From an uncultured Alphaproteobacteria bacterium (GTDB taxonomy: Bacteria > Pseudomonadota > Alphaproteobacteria > UBA7985), in NCBI GenBank assembly GCA_905479265.1, contig CAJQLX010000013.1:1-64000 (forward strand): 64,000 nt of DNA, in the 5' to 3' direction. The position numbers and the translations under genes are program-made. The notes under the pieces are model-generated. The model was not told the origin of the DNA. It was given only the letters and a program-made list of their open reading frames with translations, and searched no databases. This document shows positions 17,856-25,845 of the stretch, piece after piece. The stretch's first letter is position 1. Each line of letters begins with the position of its first letter.

Positions 17856-19110
17856 CCGCCTCCCCCACAGACTTGAGTGCGCCTAACAGCGCGCTGACTT
17901 CCTGTTCGGTGTTGTAGTGACACATGGATATGCGGATACAGTCCGTCAGTCCCATGGGGTCCAGCACGTTTCCGCTGTAATGGTCCGCCTTGCGTGTGTG
18001 GGTCCGAATGCCCTGCTCGTTTAGCATTGTCACCACATCCGGCGAGGCCATGCCCTCGACAACAATCGACACCAGCCCTTCACGCGCGGGATTATCAGCG
18101 CCGCCCAAAATCTGCACGTGCGGCATATCCCGCAAACCCGGCAAATTGCCGGTTCCGTTGATCATGGTGTCGGTCAAGTGCGTTTCATAGGCGTGGATTG
18201 CCCGTCCTGCGGCTTCGATGCGTTGGCGCGGGTTTTCCGCGTCGGACACTTCACCGCCCAACCAGTCAAAGTAAGCCACCACGTCCGACATGGTCGCATA
18301 GGCGCCCGTATCACGGGTGCCAAATTCCCATCCCGTTGCCGGCGCATCAATCAACTGATCGTGCGGCTGCATGGTCAACCGATCCGAAATCCATGCGACG
18401 CCAAAGCCATGTCGGGAAAAGACCTTGTAGGGTGAAATCGCGTATCCATCGACATCGTAGGCGTCCAGGTCCAACTGTCCATGAGCCGCATGCTGGATTC
18501 CATCAACGATGATGAAGCAATCGGGCGCAACCGCTCGGATCGCCTTGGAAATGCCTGCAACATCCATCCCCATGCCTGTCACGGGCGAGGCATGGATGAT
18601 GGTCGCGACAGCCACATCTGGCGTCACACGTGCGGCATAGTCCTCGGGGCGCACCAAGCCGGTCTCATCTTGATGCTGCACGTTGACGTATTCGAGGCCC
18701 GCAATGTCTGCCCAGCGCCGAGCCGCGCTGCGGCTGGCCGGGTGTTCGATCGAAGAGCCGATGACCTTCCCGCCCTTTGGCGCATTCACGCACGCGGTTC
18801 GGATCATTCGAAACAGCAATTCCGTTCCACTTTCGCCCACGAAAAACTGACCCGATCCTGCATTCATAAAAACAGCGAGATCAGCCTTGGCCTTGTTGAT
18901 CGTCTTAACCAATGCGTGCGCAGCGACGTTGTCCCGACCCTGATTATCAGGAATTGCAGCATAGAAGCCCGAGGTCTCAACCACTGACTTCAAGGTCAAA
19001 GCTCCGCCCGCGTTTTCAAAGAAAATGCGCTCGCCCTGAAACGGGCACGCGTCCACGTGGGCAAAGCGGTTGCGGATGGCGGAAATCAGGTCGGGGGCAT
19101 TCTGGATCAT
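17851..19110 (-). CDS. Class V aminotransferase / cysteine desulfurase-like PLP enzyme
   Basis: A 419-residue fold-type I PLP enzyme: FFENAGGALTL near the N-terminus, the FVGESGTELLFRMI phosphate-binding part, the VDGIQHAAHGQLDLDAYDVDGY aspartate and the PLP lysine in SPYKVFSRHG. The C-terminus has GIRTHTRKADHYSGNVLDPMG. It groups with the SufS/CsdA and isopenicillin-epimerase-like proteins. I see no obvious active-site cysteine loop of SufS type, so desulfuration is uncertain. ATG 19110 follows AGGA. It stands alone and divergent from an aldo/keto reductase gene. Confidence 0.75.
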   Translation of the reverse strand: MIQNAPDLISAIRNRFAHVDACPFQGERIFFENAGGALTLKSVVETSGFYAAIPDNQGRDNVAAHALVKTINKAKADLAVFMNAGSGQFFVGESGTELLFRMIRTACVNAPKGGKVIGSSIEHPASRSAARRWADIAGLEYVNVQHQDETGLVRPEDYAARVTPDVAVATIIHASPVTGMGMDVAGISKAIRAVAPDCFIIVDGIQHAAHGQLDLDAYDVDGYAISPYKVFSRHGFGVAWISDRLTMQPHDQLIDAPATGWEFGTRDTGAYATMSDVVAYFDWLGGEVSDAENPRQRIEAAGRAIHAYETHLTDTMINGTGNLPGLRDMPHVQILGGADNPAREGLVSIVVEGMASPDVVTMLNEQGIRTHTRKADHYSGNVLDPMGLTDCIRISMCHYNTEQEVSALLGALKSVGEAG

Positions 19111-19274
19111 GGTGGAGTCCTGTAGGGAGCGACGCTTTCACCCTACTATGGCGCTGTGATCCGCCGAGGTCGAGCCATGCTTTCACCGGTTTGGCCTGAA
19201 CTTTTTGCCATGCTCTGGTTTATTCGCAGGACGATATGGGACATGCTGCGTGTTGAATATTTGAGGCTCCCGCT

Positions 19275-20306
19275 ATGACTGTGGCTTTCCCAACCCGCCG
19301 CGTTGGACAAACATCTCTGCGCCTGCCCGTTCTGGGCTTTGGGACGGCACCGCTTGGCGGCATGTTTCAGGCCGTTGACGGGACCGAAGGCGCCGCAACG
19401 CTCGCCCAAGCGCTCGATGCCGGCATGACCTATGTTGATACCGCACCGTTCTATGGTTTCGGCCTCTCTGAACGGCGCGTGGGCGATGGCCTGCGGGGGC
19501 AAAGCCACGTGCTGTCAACCAAGGTAGGCCGCTTGCTCGCGCCCGGCATGACCCCGGCAGCGGCGGCAATGGGCTGGCCCGAACCACTGCCGTTTCACCC
19601 GGTTTTTGACTACAGCTACGACGCCATCATGCGCTCGTTTGAAGCGTCCTTGCACAGACTGGGTTTGGAGAAAATCGACATTCTCTATGTCCACGACATC
19701 GGCGAGGTCACCCACGGCGAAAACGCGCAAAAGCACTTCCGTGAGATGGCCCAGGGCGGTTATCGGGCGCTGGATGAATTGCGGCGCGCCGGACACGTCA
19801 CAGCCATTGGCCTTGGCGTGAATGAAGCCCAAGTCTGCTTGGACGCCTTGAACGTGGGTGATTGGGACATCTTTTTGCTCGCCGGACGCTATACGCTGTT
19901 GGAACAAGACCCGCTGGACGACCTGCTCCCGCAATGCGTGGAACGCTCGATTTCGCTTGTCATCGGCGGTCCGTTCAATTCGGGCATTCTGGTAGGCGGC
20001 GACACGTGGAATTACGATGCCGCACCCGACACCGTGCGCGCCAAGGTTCGGCGGCTGGAAGCGGTCTGCGGCGAATACGGCGTTCCCCTACCCGCTGCGG
20101 CGCTGCAATTCCCACTGGCGCATGAGGCAGTGACCTCCGTCCTGCCGGGATTGCGCAACCGGCAGGAATTGGCCGATGCGCTGGCTTGGGCCAAGCATCC
20201 GATACCGCCGCAGCTTTGGCAAACGCTGAAGGACCAAGGCTTGCTGCATCCCAACGCGCCAACACCCCCTTCGTCGTCATCCCCTTACCTGAGCCCGGCC
20301 CCATGA
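19275..20306 (+). CDS. Aldo/keto reductase (L-fucose / D-threo-aldose 1-dehydrogenase-like)
   Basis: The 343-residue protein has the AKR tetrad: D55 and Y60 in DTAPFYGFG, K83 in STKVGR and H140 in YVHDIG. It resembles the bacterial L-fucose/galactose dehydrogenase and pyridoxal 4-dehydrogenase branch (GLSERRVGDGLR). These enzymes oxidise the anomeric carbon of an aldose to a lactone with NAD(P). The next gene, overlapping by ATGA, is a lactonase-type amidohydrolase, which fits such a lactone product. Confidence 0.85.
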   Translation: MTVAFPTRRVGQTSLRLPVLGFGTAPLGGMFQAVDGTEGAATLAQALDAGMTYVDTAPFYGFGLSERRVGDGLRGQSHVLSTKVGRLLAPGMTPAAAAMGWPEPLPFHPVFDYSYDAIMRSFEASLHRLGLEKIDILYVHDIGEVTHGENAQKHFREMAQGGYRALDELRRAGHVTAIGLGVNEAQVCLDALNVGDWDIFLLAGRYTLLEQDPLDDLLPQCVERSISLVIGGPFNSGILVGGDTWNYDAAPDTVRAKVRRLEAVCGEYGVPLPAAALQFPLAHEAVTSVLPGLRNRQELADALAWAKHPIPPQLWQTLKDQGLLHPNAPTPPSSSSPYLSPAP

Positions 20307-21178
20307 TTATCGACAGTCATCAGCACTTTTGGACATTGGCGCGGGGCGACTATGGCTGGATCACGGAAGACCTTGCGCCGATTTACCGTGATTTCTCCCC
20401 CCAAGACCTCCGGCCCCTCCTCGACGCTCACGGGGTCGATGCAACGATCGCCGTACAAGCCGCACCAACGTGGCCCGAAACAGAATTTTTGCTCGATATA
20501 GCCCAGCTGAATCCGTGGGTTTTGGGGGTCGTGGGATGGATGGATATCACAGCAGAAACCGCCGCTGACGCCATTCGCGGCGCAGCTGAAACCCACCCGC
20601 GCCTGCTGGGGCTTAGGCCGATGATCCAAGACATCAGCGATGATCGCTGGATGCTGCAAAACAGTCTTCGGCCCGCGATTGAAGCGATGGCGGCTTCGAA
20701 CCTGACATTTGATGCGCTGGTCCTGCCTCAGCACCTCGCACCGCTGGAAACCTTTGTGCGCGCTTACCCATCGCTGCGGGTGGTCATCGATCATGGGGCA
20801 AAGCCAGAAATTCGAAATCAGGGTTTTGAGCCTTGGGCGGGTGACATCGCTGCGGTGGCGAAGCACCCGAATGTTTGGTGCAAAATCTCCGGACTGCTCA
20901 CTGAAGCCAGCGCCGATCAAACCGCCGACGATCTCGCCCCCTACGTTCAGCACATCATCACCGTTTTTGGGCCTGAGCGCTGCCTGTGGGGCAGCGATTG
21001 GCCCGTGCTTACGCTGGCCGGCGAATACGGATCTTGGTTGCAAACCCTTCAAAGACGGACAGAGGGCTTGAGCGAGGATCAGCGTCACGGCGTGATGGGG
21101 AAGAATGCGTTAGCCGCCTATCCGCGTCTGGCCTACGGTTTAGACCAATTCACGGCACGCAAACCCGGCCCCGAATAG
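20303..21178 (+). CDS. Amidohydrolase-2 family sugar lactonase (L-fuconolactonase-like)
   Basis: The 291-residue TIM-barrel hydrolase opens with the metal motif IIDSHQHFW and contains VIDHGAKPEI, WCKISGLLTEA and the C-terminal GSDWPVL aspartate motif. This is the pattern of amidohydrolase-2 lactonases such as L-fucono- and L-rhamnono-lactonase. Translational coupling to the aldose dehydrogenase makes a two-step aldose to aldonate conversion likely. Aldonate dehydratases are encoded at 25.8-29.2 kb and a 2-keto-3-deoxy acid kinase at the window start, though not in the same operon. Confidence 0.85.
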   Translation: MIIDSHQHFWTLARGDYGWITEDLAPIYRDFSPQDLRPLLDAHGVDATIAVQAAPTWPETEFLLDIAQLNPWVLGVVGWMDITAETAADAIRGAAETHPRLLGLRPMIQDISDDRWMLQNSLRPAIEAMAASNLTFDALVLPQHLAPLETFVRAYPSLRVVIDHGAKPEIRNQGFEPWAGDIAAVAKHPNVWCKISGLLTEASADQTADDLAPYVQHIITVFGPERCLWGSDWPVLTLAGEYGSWLQTLQRRTEGLSEDQRHGVMGKNALAAYPRLAYGLDQFTARKPGPE

Positions 21179-21207
21179 GGCCGAAAGCGATGGCTGGTTA
21201 AGGCGCG

Positions 21208-22317
21208 CTAAGCCTTGGAAAACGGCAAATCACACAGCGTCGCGCCGACCGGAACCCCCTGCCGAACCACAGTAACACGGTCACCGGGCTGACAGTTGAC
21301 CGAGATCAGCGCAAACCCAATGACGCGCTCGAACTTGAACGACCAGCAGCCACAGGTCATATCCCCGACCTTTTGCCCCTCAACTTCAAGATCGTACCAC
21401 CGCACCGGACCGGGCTGGGGTTCTTCATCGTCGAGCAACAAGCCGAGTTGGTGGCGCGTTGGCCCTTCCGCCTTGATCCGGCGCAAGGCTTGAATCCCCA
21501 CCACGTCATCGGCGACGTCTAGATCCACGTAACGCTCCAACCGAACCTCAAAGGGGTTGGTGTGATCATCTGTATCACCGCCAAACGACAGCATGCCGCT
21601 TTCGATGCGCTCAACCGGGCTGGGATTGCCCGGGCCGATGCCCCAAGGCGCGCCAGCCTCGCGAAAGATGCTCCAAAGCTCATCGCCGCGTGTGCCGTCG
21701 GTCAAATAAATCTCAAACCCGCCTTGCCCCGAATAGCCTGAGCGCTGGATTTTCACCGGAATGCCGTTGATCTCCGCATCGGCAAACCAGAAAAACTTGA
21801 TGTCGCGGATCCAATCGCCAAAGACCGCTGCGACCACATCCTCTGCCATTGGCCCCTGCACCGCCAGCGGAGAGACGTCGGGTTCGTGCAGATCGACATT
21901 CATGCCCCGCTCGGCCGCAATCGCACGGCACCACATGAGCATGTCCTTGTCGGCAATCGACAGCCAGAATTTGTCCTCGGCCAGTTTCAGCACCACTGGG
22001 TCGTTAATAATCACCCCGCGATGGTCACAGCAGGCGACATACTTGCCTTGGCCAATCTTCTGGCGCGACAAATCTCGCGTACACAGCATTTGTGTAAACG
22101 CCGCCGCATCCGGCCCTTCGATGGCGACTTGGCGCTCCACCGCCACATCCCACAGGCTTACACCCTTGGTCAGGCGGTCATATTCCGCGCGGGGATGACC
22201 GTAGGAGGTTGGCATCAGCATTCGGTTGTATGGCGAAAAGGCAGCCACGCCTTCCTTTACGGTGGACTCGTAAAACGGCGAGACGCGCAGGCGGGTGTTT
22301 GGACCGATTTCAGCCAT
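21208..22317 (-). CDS. GcvT/DmdA-like tetrahydrofolate-dependent aminomethyltransferase family protein
   Basis: The 369-residue protein follows DMSP demethylase DmdA more closely than GcvT: YNRMLMPTSYGHPRAEYDRL, LWDVAVERQVAIEGPDA, DPVVLKLAEDKFWLSIADKD, EPDVSPLAVQGP, RSGYSGQGGFEIYL and ERIESGMLSFG. Family members move a one-carbon unit from an S-, N- or O-linked donor to THF. It is the last gene of the operon with a Rieske oxygenase, a CitE-like lyase and a PanB-like protein, so it may salvage a C1 unit. I do not name it dmdA: several DmdA-like paralogues lack DMSP activity. ATG 22317 has GAGGAT upstream. Confidence 0.8.
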   Translation of the reverse strand: MAEIGPNTRLRVSPFYESTVKEGVAAFSPYNRMLMPTSYGHPRAEYDRLTKGVSLWDVAVERQVAIEGPDAAAFTQMLCTRDLSRQKIGQGKYVACCDHRGVIINDPVVLKLAEDKFWLSIADKDMLMWCRAIAAERGMNVDLHEPDVSPLAVQGPMAEDVVAAVFGDWIRDIKFFWFADAEINGIPVKIQRSGYSGQGGFEIYLTDGTRGDELWSIFREAGAPWGIGPGNPSPVERIESGMLSFGGDTDDHTNPFEVRLERYVDLDVADDVVGIQALRRIKAEGPTRHQLGLLLDDEEPQPGPVRWYDLEVEGQKVGDMTCGCWSFKFERVIGFALISVNCQPGDRVTVVRQGVPVGATLCDLPFSKA

Positions 22318-22386
22318 GACTTTATCCTCAAAAGACGAATGCGAGACCAACCACCAGCTTTTTTGCTCCGGTGGCTTTGAGGGCAG

Positions 22387-23247
22387 TTAAACGGTTCTGA
22401 TACGATCCGCAATCGCAACAATGCGATACATATCGCGCAACACAGGCTTTTCGATCAGTTTTCCGTCGATCACCACCAAGCCCGTATCTGCCGCTTCGAA
22501 CTCAGCAATCACACGCCGCGCCCGCGCAATTTTCTCCTCCGACGGTGTGAAGACCTCGTTCAGCGCGGCGATCTGCTTGGGATGGACCGAGCCTTTGCCA
22601 GAGAACCCCAAATCACGCACTTTCTCAGCCTCGATCCGCATGCCCGCGGGGTCATCAAGGTCCAAGAACGGCACATCAACCGCGTCCAGCCCTGCGGCAG
22701 CAGCGGCATGCACCACCCGTGATCGGGCGTAGATCATGGTTTCAAAGGCGTTTACGCACCGCAACTCCGCCGCCATATCCACACCGCCAAAGAACAGCCC
22801 ATCGATCCGCGACGAGCACTTCGCAATGGCAAAAGCAGCCTCCAGCCCTTCGTTGGTTTCGATGATGACGTGCAGCCGCGTGGCGTGCCCGGCTTCGCTG
22901 AGCAGTTGATCCAGCATGACGACCTCATCCGGCGTACGCACTTTGGGCATCATGAGCGCCGGGGGCGGTGTCGCGCTGGCGAGGATGGCTTGCACGTCTT
23001 CGATACCAAAGCGCTCCCGCATGGAATTGATCCGCAAAATGCGCTCAACGCCATCGTCTGCTTGCGGCTGGGCAAACAGGGCCAGCGCCTTGGTGCGGGC
23101 CTGGGCTTTGTCTTTGGGCGCGATGCCGTCTTCGAGCTCCACACAGACCATATCCGCGCCGCTCTTCAGCGCCTTGGGGAACATGTCGGGGCGCAGTCCC
23201 GGCGTGAAGATAAAGCTGCGGCGAGAGCGTGGGTTGTTGGCAGACAT
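22387..23247 (-). CDS. HpcH/HpaI aldolase / citrate lyase beta-like (CitE) protein
   Basis: The 286-residue TIM-barrel protein shows the CitE pattern: SFIFTPGLRPDMFPKAL, VELEDGIAPKDK, metal ligands E in IIETNEGLEAA and D in FFGGVDMAAEL, and GKGSVHPKQI near the C-terminus. Family members cleave malyl-, citramalyl- or methylmalyl-CoA thioesters, or aldol-cleave free acids. In this operon it may split the carbon skeleton left after demethylation. It lies 36 bases after the Rieske gene. Confidence 0.85.
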   Translation of the reverse strand: MSANNPRSRRSFIFTPGLRPDMFPKALKSGADMVCVELEDGIAPKDKAQARTKALALFAQPQADDGVERILRINSMRERFGIEDVQAILASATPPPALMMPKVRTPDEVVMLDQLLSEAGHATRLHVIIETNEGLEAAFAIAKCSSRIDGLFFGGVDMAAELRCVNAFETMIYARSRVVHAAAAAGLDAVDVPFLDLDDPAGMRIEAEKVRDLGFSGKGSVHPKQIAALNEVFTPSEEKIARARRVIAEFEAADTGLVVIDGKLIEKPVLRDMYRIVAIADRIRTV

Positions 23248-23283
23248 GGGTTTTCTTCCTCTGCGTCTTCGTTCAGGAACGCT

Positions 23284-24414
23284 TTATTCCAAACCACCAC
23301 CGAGCGGTGGACGCCCTTCGGCGGCGAGTTTTTTGTTCAGGATTTGCCGCACACGGATGCCGCCCTTGTCAGGGCCAAGCGTGACTTCAAGATAGTTGGT
23401 GCCGCGTGGATCCTGAGAGATCTGACGCTGCATGATTTCCAGCAAATGCTTGTCCTCGTCAAAAGCCTCGGTCACGCTGGCTTTGGTCTTGGCAATGACG
23501 TCACCGGTCAGCGATGGAACGTCAAAAGCAGCACCCCAGAAATAGTGCGTCCGGCCCCGCTGCGCTGGCGTCACGATGTGACAGCCCCGCATGATGAAAT
23601 CCGAACGACGGCCCGCATCCGGTGCGGGGTCGTGAACGTTCCAATCGGAGAACGAGATGGCCAGCGAAGGCATGGTCCCCTTCTGCACGCGCTTAACCGG
23701 CTTATCCTCTGGCAACCCCATACCCGCACAAAACAGCGGCGAGAGCGGCGCAAGGTCGAATTCCTGTTGGTAACAAAGAACCTCACCTTCCATGAAGCTA
23801 TCAGGCGCGTTCACCCAGTCGTTCTGCTTGAAGGTGTTCTTGTGCAAAAACGCGATGTGCGTGAGGTCAAAGACGTTCTCGCGGATCATCACCCAGTTCG
23901 CCGCGACTTCGTAATAGCCGTGCAGAAAGCTCCAGTCTGGATCGACCTGATAGCCCACTTCTGGCGGGTCGCAATCAATCGCCGCTGGATCCCCCATCCA
24001 AATCCACAGAAACGCGCCGGACTCGCGCACCGGATAGGCCGGAATGCGGGCGATGTTCGGCTGCATTTTCTGGGTCGGCGCTTTGGTGCACAGGCCCGTG
24101 GTGTCGAATTCCATGCCGTGATAGGGGCACACGATCTTGTCTCCGCATACCGTGCCCTCAGACAAGGGCGCCCAGCGGTGTGGACACCGATCATAGAGCG
24201 CCGCTGGTGTCCCATCTTCGAGACGATAGAGCACCACCGGCGTCTCCAAAATCCAGCGCGCCAAAGGGCGATCCTGCACCTCATCAACATGCGCCGCCGC
24301 CCACCACATGTTGCGCGGATAGTTGTCTTCGAGCATGCCGTTGGGCACCAACTGCCCTAAGCGCCGTGCCGAGCGTTCGCGCAGCACGTCATCGGTCGAA
24401 ATTTCGGTTTTCAT
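23284..24414 (-). CDS. Rieske non-haem iron oxygenase, VanA (demethylase)-type
   Basis: The 376-residue protein has the Rieske cluster motif C77-x-H79...C96-x2-H99 (CPHR...CPYHG) and the mononuclear iron triad start D183-H186-H191 in ENVFDLTHIAFLH. That spacing is characteristic of the VanA/dicamba O-demethylase group. Such enzymes oxidatively remove methyl groups or hydroxylate the substrate, using a separate ferredoxin reductase that is not encoded nearby. Its ATG overlaps the PanB-like stop (ATGA), showing tight coupling. A demethylase role fits the C1-related partners. Confidence 0.9.
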   Translation of the reverse strand: MKTEISTDDVLRERSARRLGQLVPNGMLEDNYPRNMWWAAAHVDEVQDRPLARWILETPVVLYRLEDGTPAALYDRCPHRWAPLSEGTVCGDKIVCPYHGMEFDTTGLCTKAPTQKMQPNIARIPAYPVRESGAFLWIWMGDPAAIDCDPPEVGYQVDPDWSFLHGYYEVAANWVMIRENVFDLTHIAFLHKNTFKQNDWVNAPDSFMEGEVLCYQQEFDLAPLSPLFCAGMGLPEDKPVKRVQKGTMPSLAISFSDWNVHDPAPDAGRRSDFIMRGCHIVTPAQRGRTHYFWGAAFDVPSLTGDVIAKTKASVTEAFDEDKHLLEIMQRQISQDPRGTNYLEVTLGPDKGGIRVRQILNKKLAAEGRPPLGGGLE

Positions 24415-25274
24415 GCGGGTTCCTCCGTCTTGAGCGCAGCAGCCAGTTTTGCGGCTTCTTCGGGTTTCATGGTGTAGCTGTGGTCTGCGTCAGGGAAAGC
24501 GCCGCTGCGCACATCCTCAGCATAGTCAGCAAAGGCTTTGGTCGCGATTTCGGCCATGTTCGCATAGCGCTTGGCAAACTTCGGCTTGAAGCTGTCAAAC
24601 GCGCCAATCAGATCATAACCGTTGAGCAGCTGACACGTCCCCGCTGCGCCAGCACCAATGGAAAAGGTGAAGATATCCACCGCCTCGTCAACGGCTTTTC
24701 CCACCTCATAGGGCATGGCCTCGATCTCCAACCCGATCGCGCCAGCCTGTTCGATGCAGCGGGCGTTGTCGATGATCTGCAGCGCAGCTTCCGCCGTTCG
24801 CCCCTGCATTTTGAACCCACCCAGCATGTGTACGCGATGGGGCAGCAAACCCACGTGGCTCATCACCGGTACGCCGGCATCAGCGACGGCTTTGATGATG
24901 TCGAACATCTCCCTGCCGCCTTGCAGCTTAACCGCTTCGATGCCGCCTTCTTTGATCATCCGAACGGCGTTGGTGACGGCCAAATCCGGCGTGGCGTAGG
25001 AGCCATAGGGCATGGACGCCAGCGTGAATGTTTGGGGCGCGCCGCGCCGCACGGCGCGGCAATGGTCGATCATCTGATCCACCGTTATCGCCAGCGTATT
25101 TTCATGCCCGTGCAGGGTCATCCCAAGGCTGTCGCCAATGCCGATGATGTCAATGCCCGCGCGCTCTGCCCAAGCCGCGCTCATCGCTTCACCCACCGCG
25201 ACCATCACCAAGCGCTCGCCCGCCGCCTTTTTCGCCGCAAGATCGGGGATTGTGAGTTTTGACTGAGCTGACAT
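24411..25274 (-). CDS. Divergent PanB (ketopantoate hydroxymethyltransferase) paralogue with altered metal site
   Basis: The 287-residue protein clearly has the PanB fold: IGIGDSLGMTLHGHENTL, AVRRGAP, SHVGLLPHRVHMLGGFKMQGR and FAKRYA. Compared with E. coli PanB as I recall it, D45 (here D48) and the catalytic E181 (here E185) are kept. The other two metal ligands are changed: D84 is S87 (in ASMPYG) and E114 is Q118 (in KLQGG). True PanB enzymes transfer a hydroxymethyl from 5,10-methylene-THF to ketoisovalerate. This protein heads a catabolic operon without panC, so it probably catalyses a different aldol or retro-aldol reaction. ATG 25274 follows GGAGG. Confidence 0.82.
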   Translation of the reverse strand: MSAQSKLTIPDLAAKKAAGERLVMVAVGEAMSAAWAERAGIDIIGIGDSLGMTLHGHENTLAITVDQMIDHCRAVRRGAPQTFTLASMPYGSYATPDLAVTNAVRMIKEGGIEAVKLQGGREMFDIIKAVADAGVPVMSHVGLLPHRVHMLGGFKMQGRTAEAALQIIDNARCIEQAGAIGLEIEAMPYEVGKAVDEAVDIFTFSIGAGAAGTCQLLNGYDLIGAFDSFKPKFAKRYANMAEIATKAFADYAEDVRSGAFPDADHSYTMKPEEAAKLAAALKTEEPA

Positions 25275-25296
25275 ACGCGCCTCCACCGCCTTAGCA

Positions 25297-25320
25297 ATAT
25301 TGTTCCACTTGGAACGATAT
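25297..25320. promoter_or_regulatory. Palindromic operator for the MarR regulator
   Basis: ATAT-T-GTTCCA-CT-TGGAAC-G-ATAT is an almost perfect dyad in the 95-base spacer between the divergent PanB-like and MarR genes. It lies 23-46 bases upstream of the PanB-like start and about 50 upstream of marR, ideal for controlling both. MarR proteins bind dyads of this size. Confidence 0.75.
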
Positions 25321-25369
25321 ATGATACAAACAAGCAGGCCCGTCAAAGGGTCAGGAGAAAGAGGACGCC

Positions 25370-25837
25370 ATGATCAGCCCCAGCGATTTTTTGGAAAAGG
25401 TCGAGTTCCGCGATGCCGCGCTGCTTTCCTTTGTCACCAGCGCGATCATTGTTCCGGCTTATGACGCGGTGAAGCGTGACTTGGGCATCACGCGCTCAGA
25501 ATACCTCTTGCTCATGGCGCTTTCGCACTACCCCGTGCTAACGGCGCAGGATGTGTCCCGGCTTAGCGGTCGGCCCCGAAACTCGATCTCTCGCGCGGTC
25601 CATCGCATGCTGGCTGTCGGTCATTTAGCGCGAGATCCCGACCCCACCGACGCCCGCCAAGCGCGCCTTTCCATCACGGAAACAGGGCGCGCTCTGCACC
25701 GGCAAATCGCCGAACGGATCCGCGTGTATCAGGAAGAGGTGCTCTCGCCCCTGACAGAGCAGGAGCGGGAAACGGTCGTTAATCTGCTGACAAAAGTCGT
25801 GGCGCAGCGGCCTTCAGCGGGTGCAGCAGAGCTCTAA
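25370..25837 (+). CDS. MarR-family transcriptional regulator
   Basis: The 155-residue protein has the MarR winged helix: a LTAQDVSRLSGRPRNSISRAVHRML recognition region and the wing DPDPTDARQARLSITETGRAL. Helices at both ends allow dimerisation. It is divergent from the PanB-Rieske-CitE-DmdA-like operon with a clear dyad between them, so it very likely regulates that operon in response to its substrate. Confidence 0.9.
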   Translation: MISPSDFLEKVEFRDAALLSFVTSAIIVPAYDAVKRDLGITRSEYLLLMALSHYPVLTAQDVSRLSGRPRNSISRAVHRMLAVGHLARDPDPTDARQARLSITETGRALHRQIAERIRVYQEEVLSPLTEQERETVVNLLTKVVAQRPSAGAAEL

Positions 25838-25845
25838 CCCCAGCA

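Noticed and set aside
21208-22317. Naming the aminomethyltransferase dmdA (DMSP demethylase)
   Set aside because: The resemblance is clear, but DmdA-like paralogues without DMSP activity are common and the operon partners are not those of DMSP use. A tree with verified DmdA clades would decide.
22870-24360. 496-codon open frame on the plus strand
   Set aside because: It is antisense to the CitE-like and Rieske genes, both with full motifs; high-GC third positions keep the opposite strand open.
24411-25274. Annotating the PanB-like gene as pantothenate biosynthesis panB
   Set aside because: Two metal ligands are replaced and the context is catabolic, without panC.
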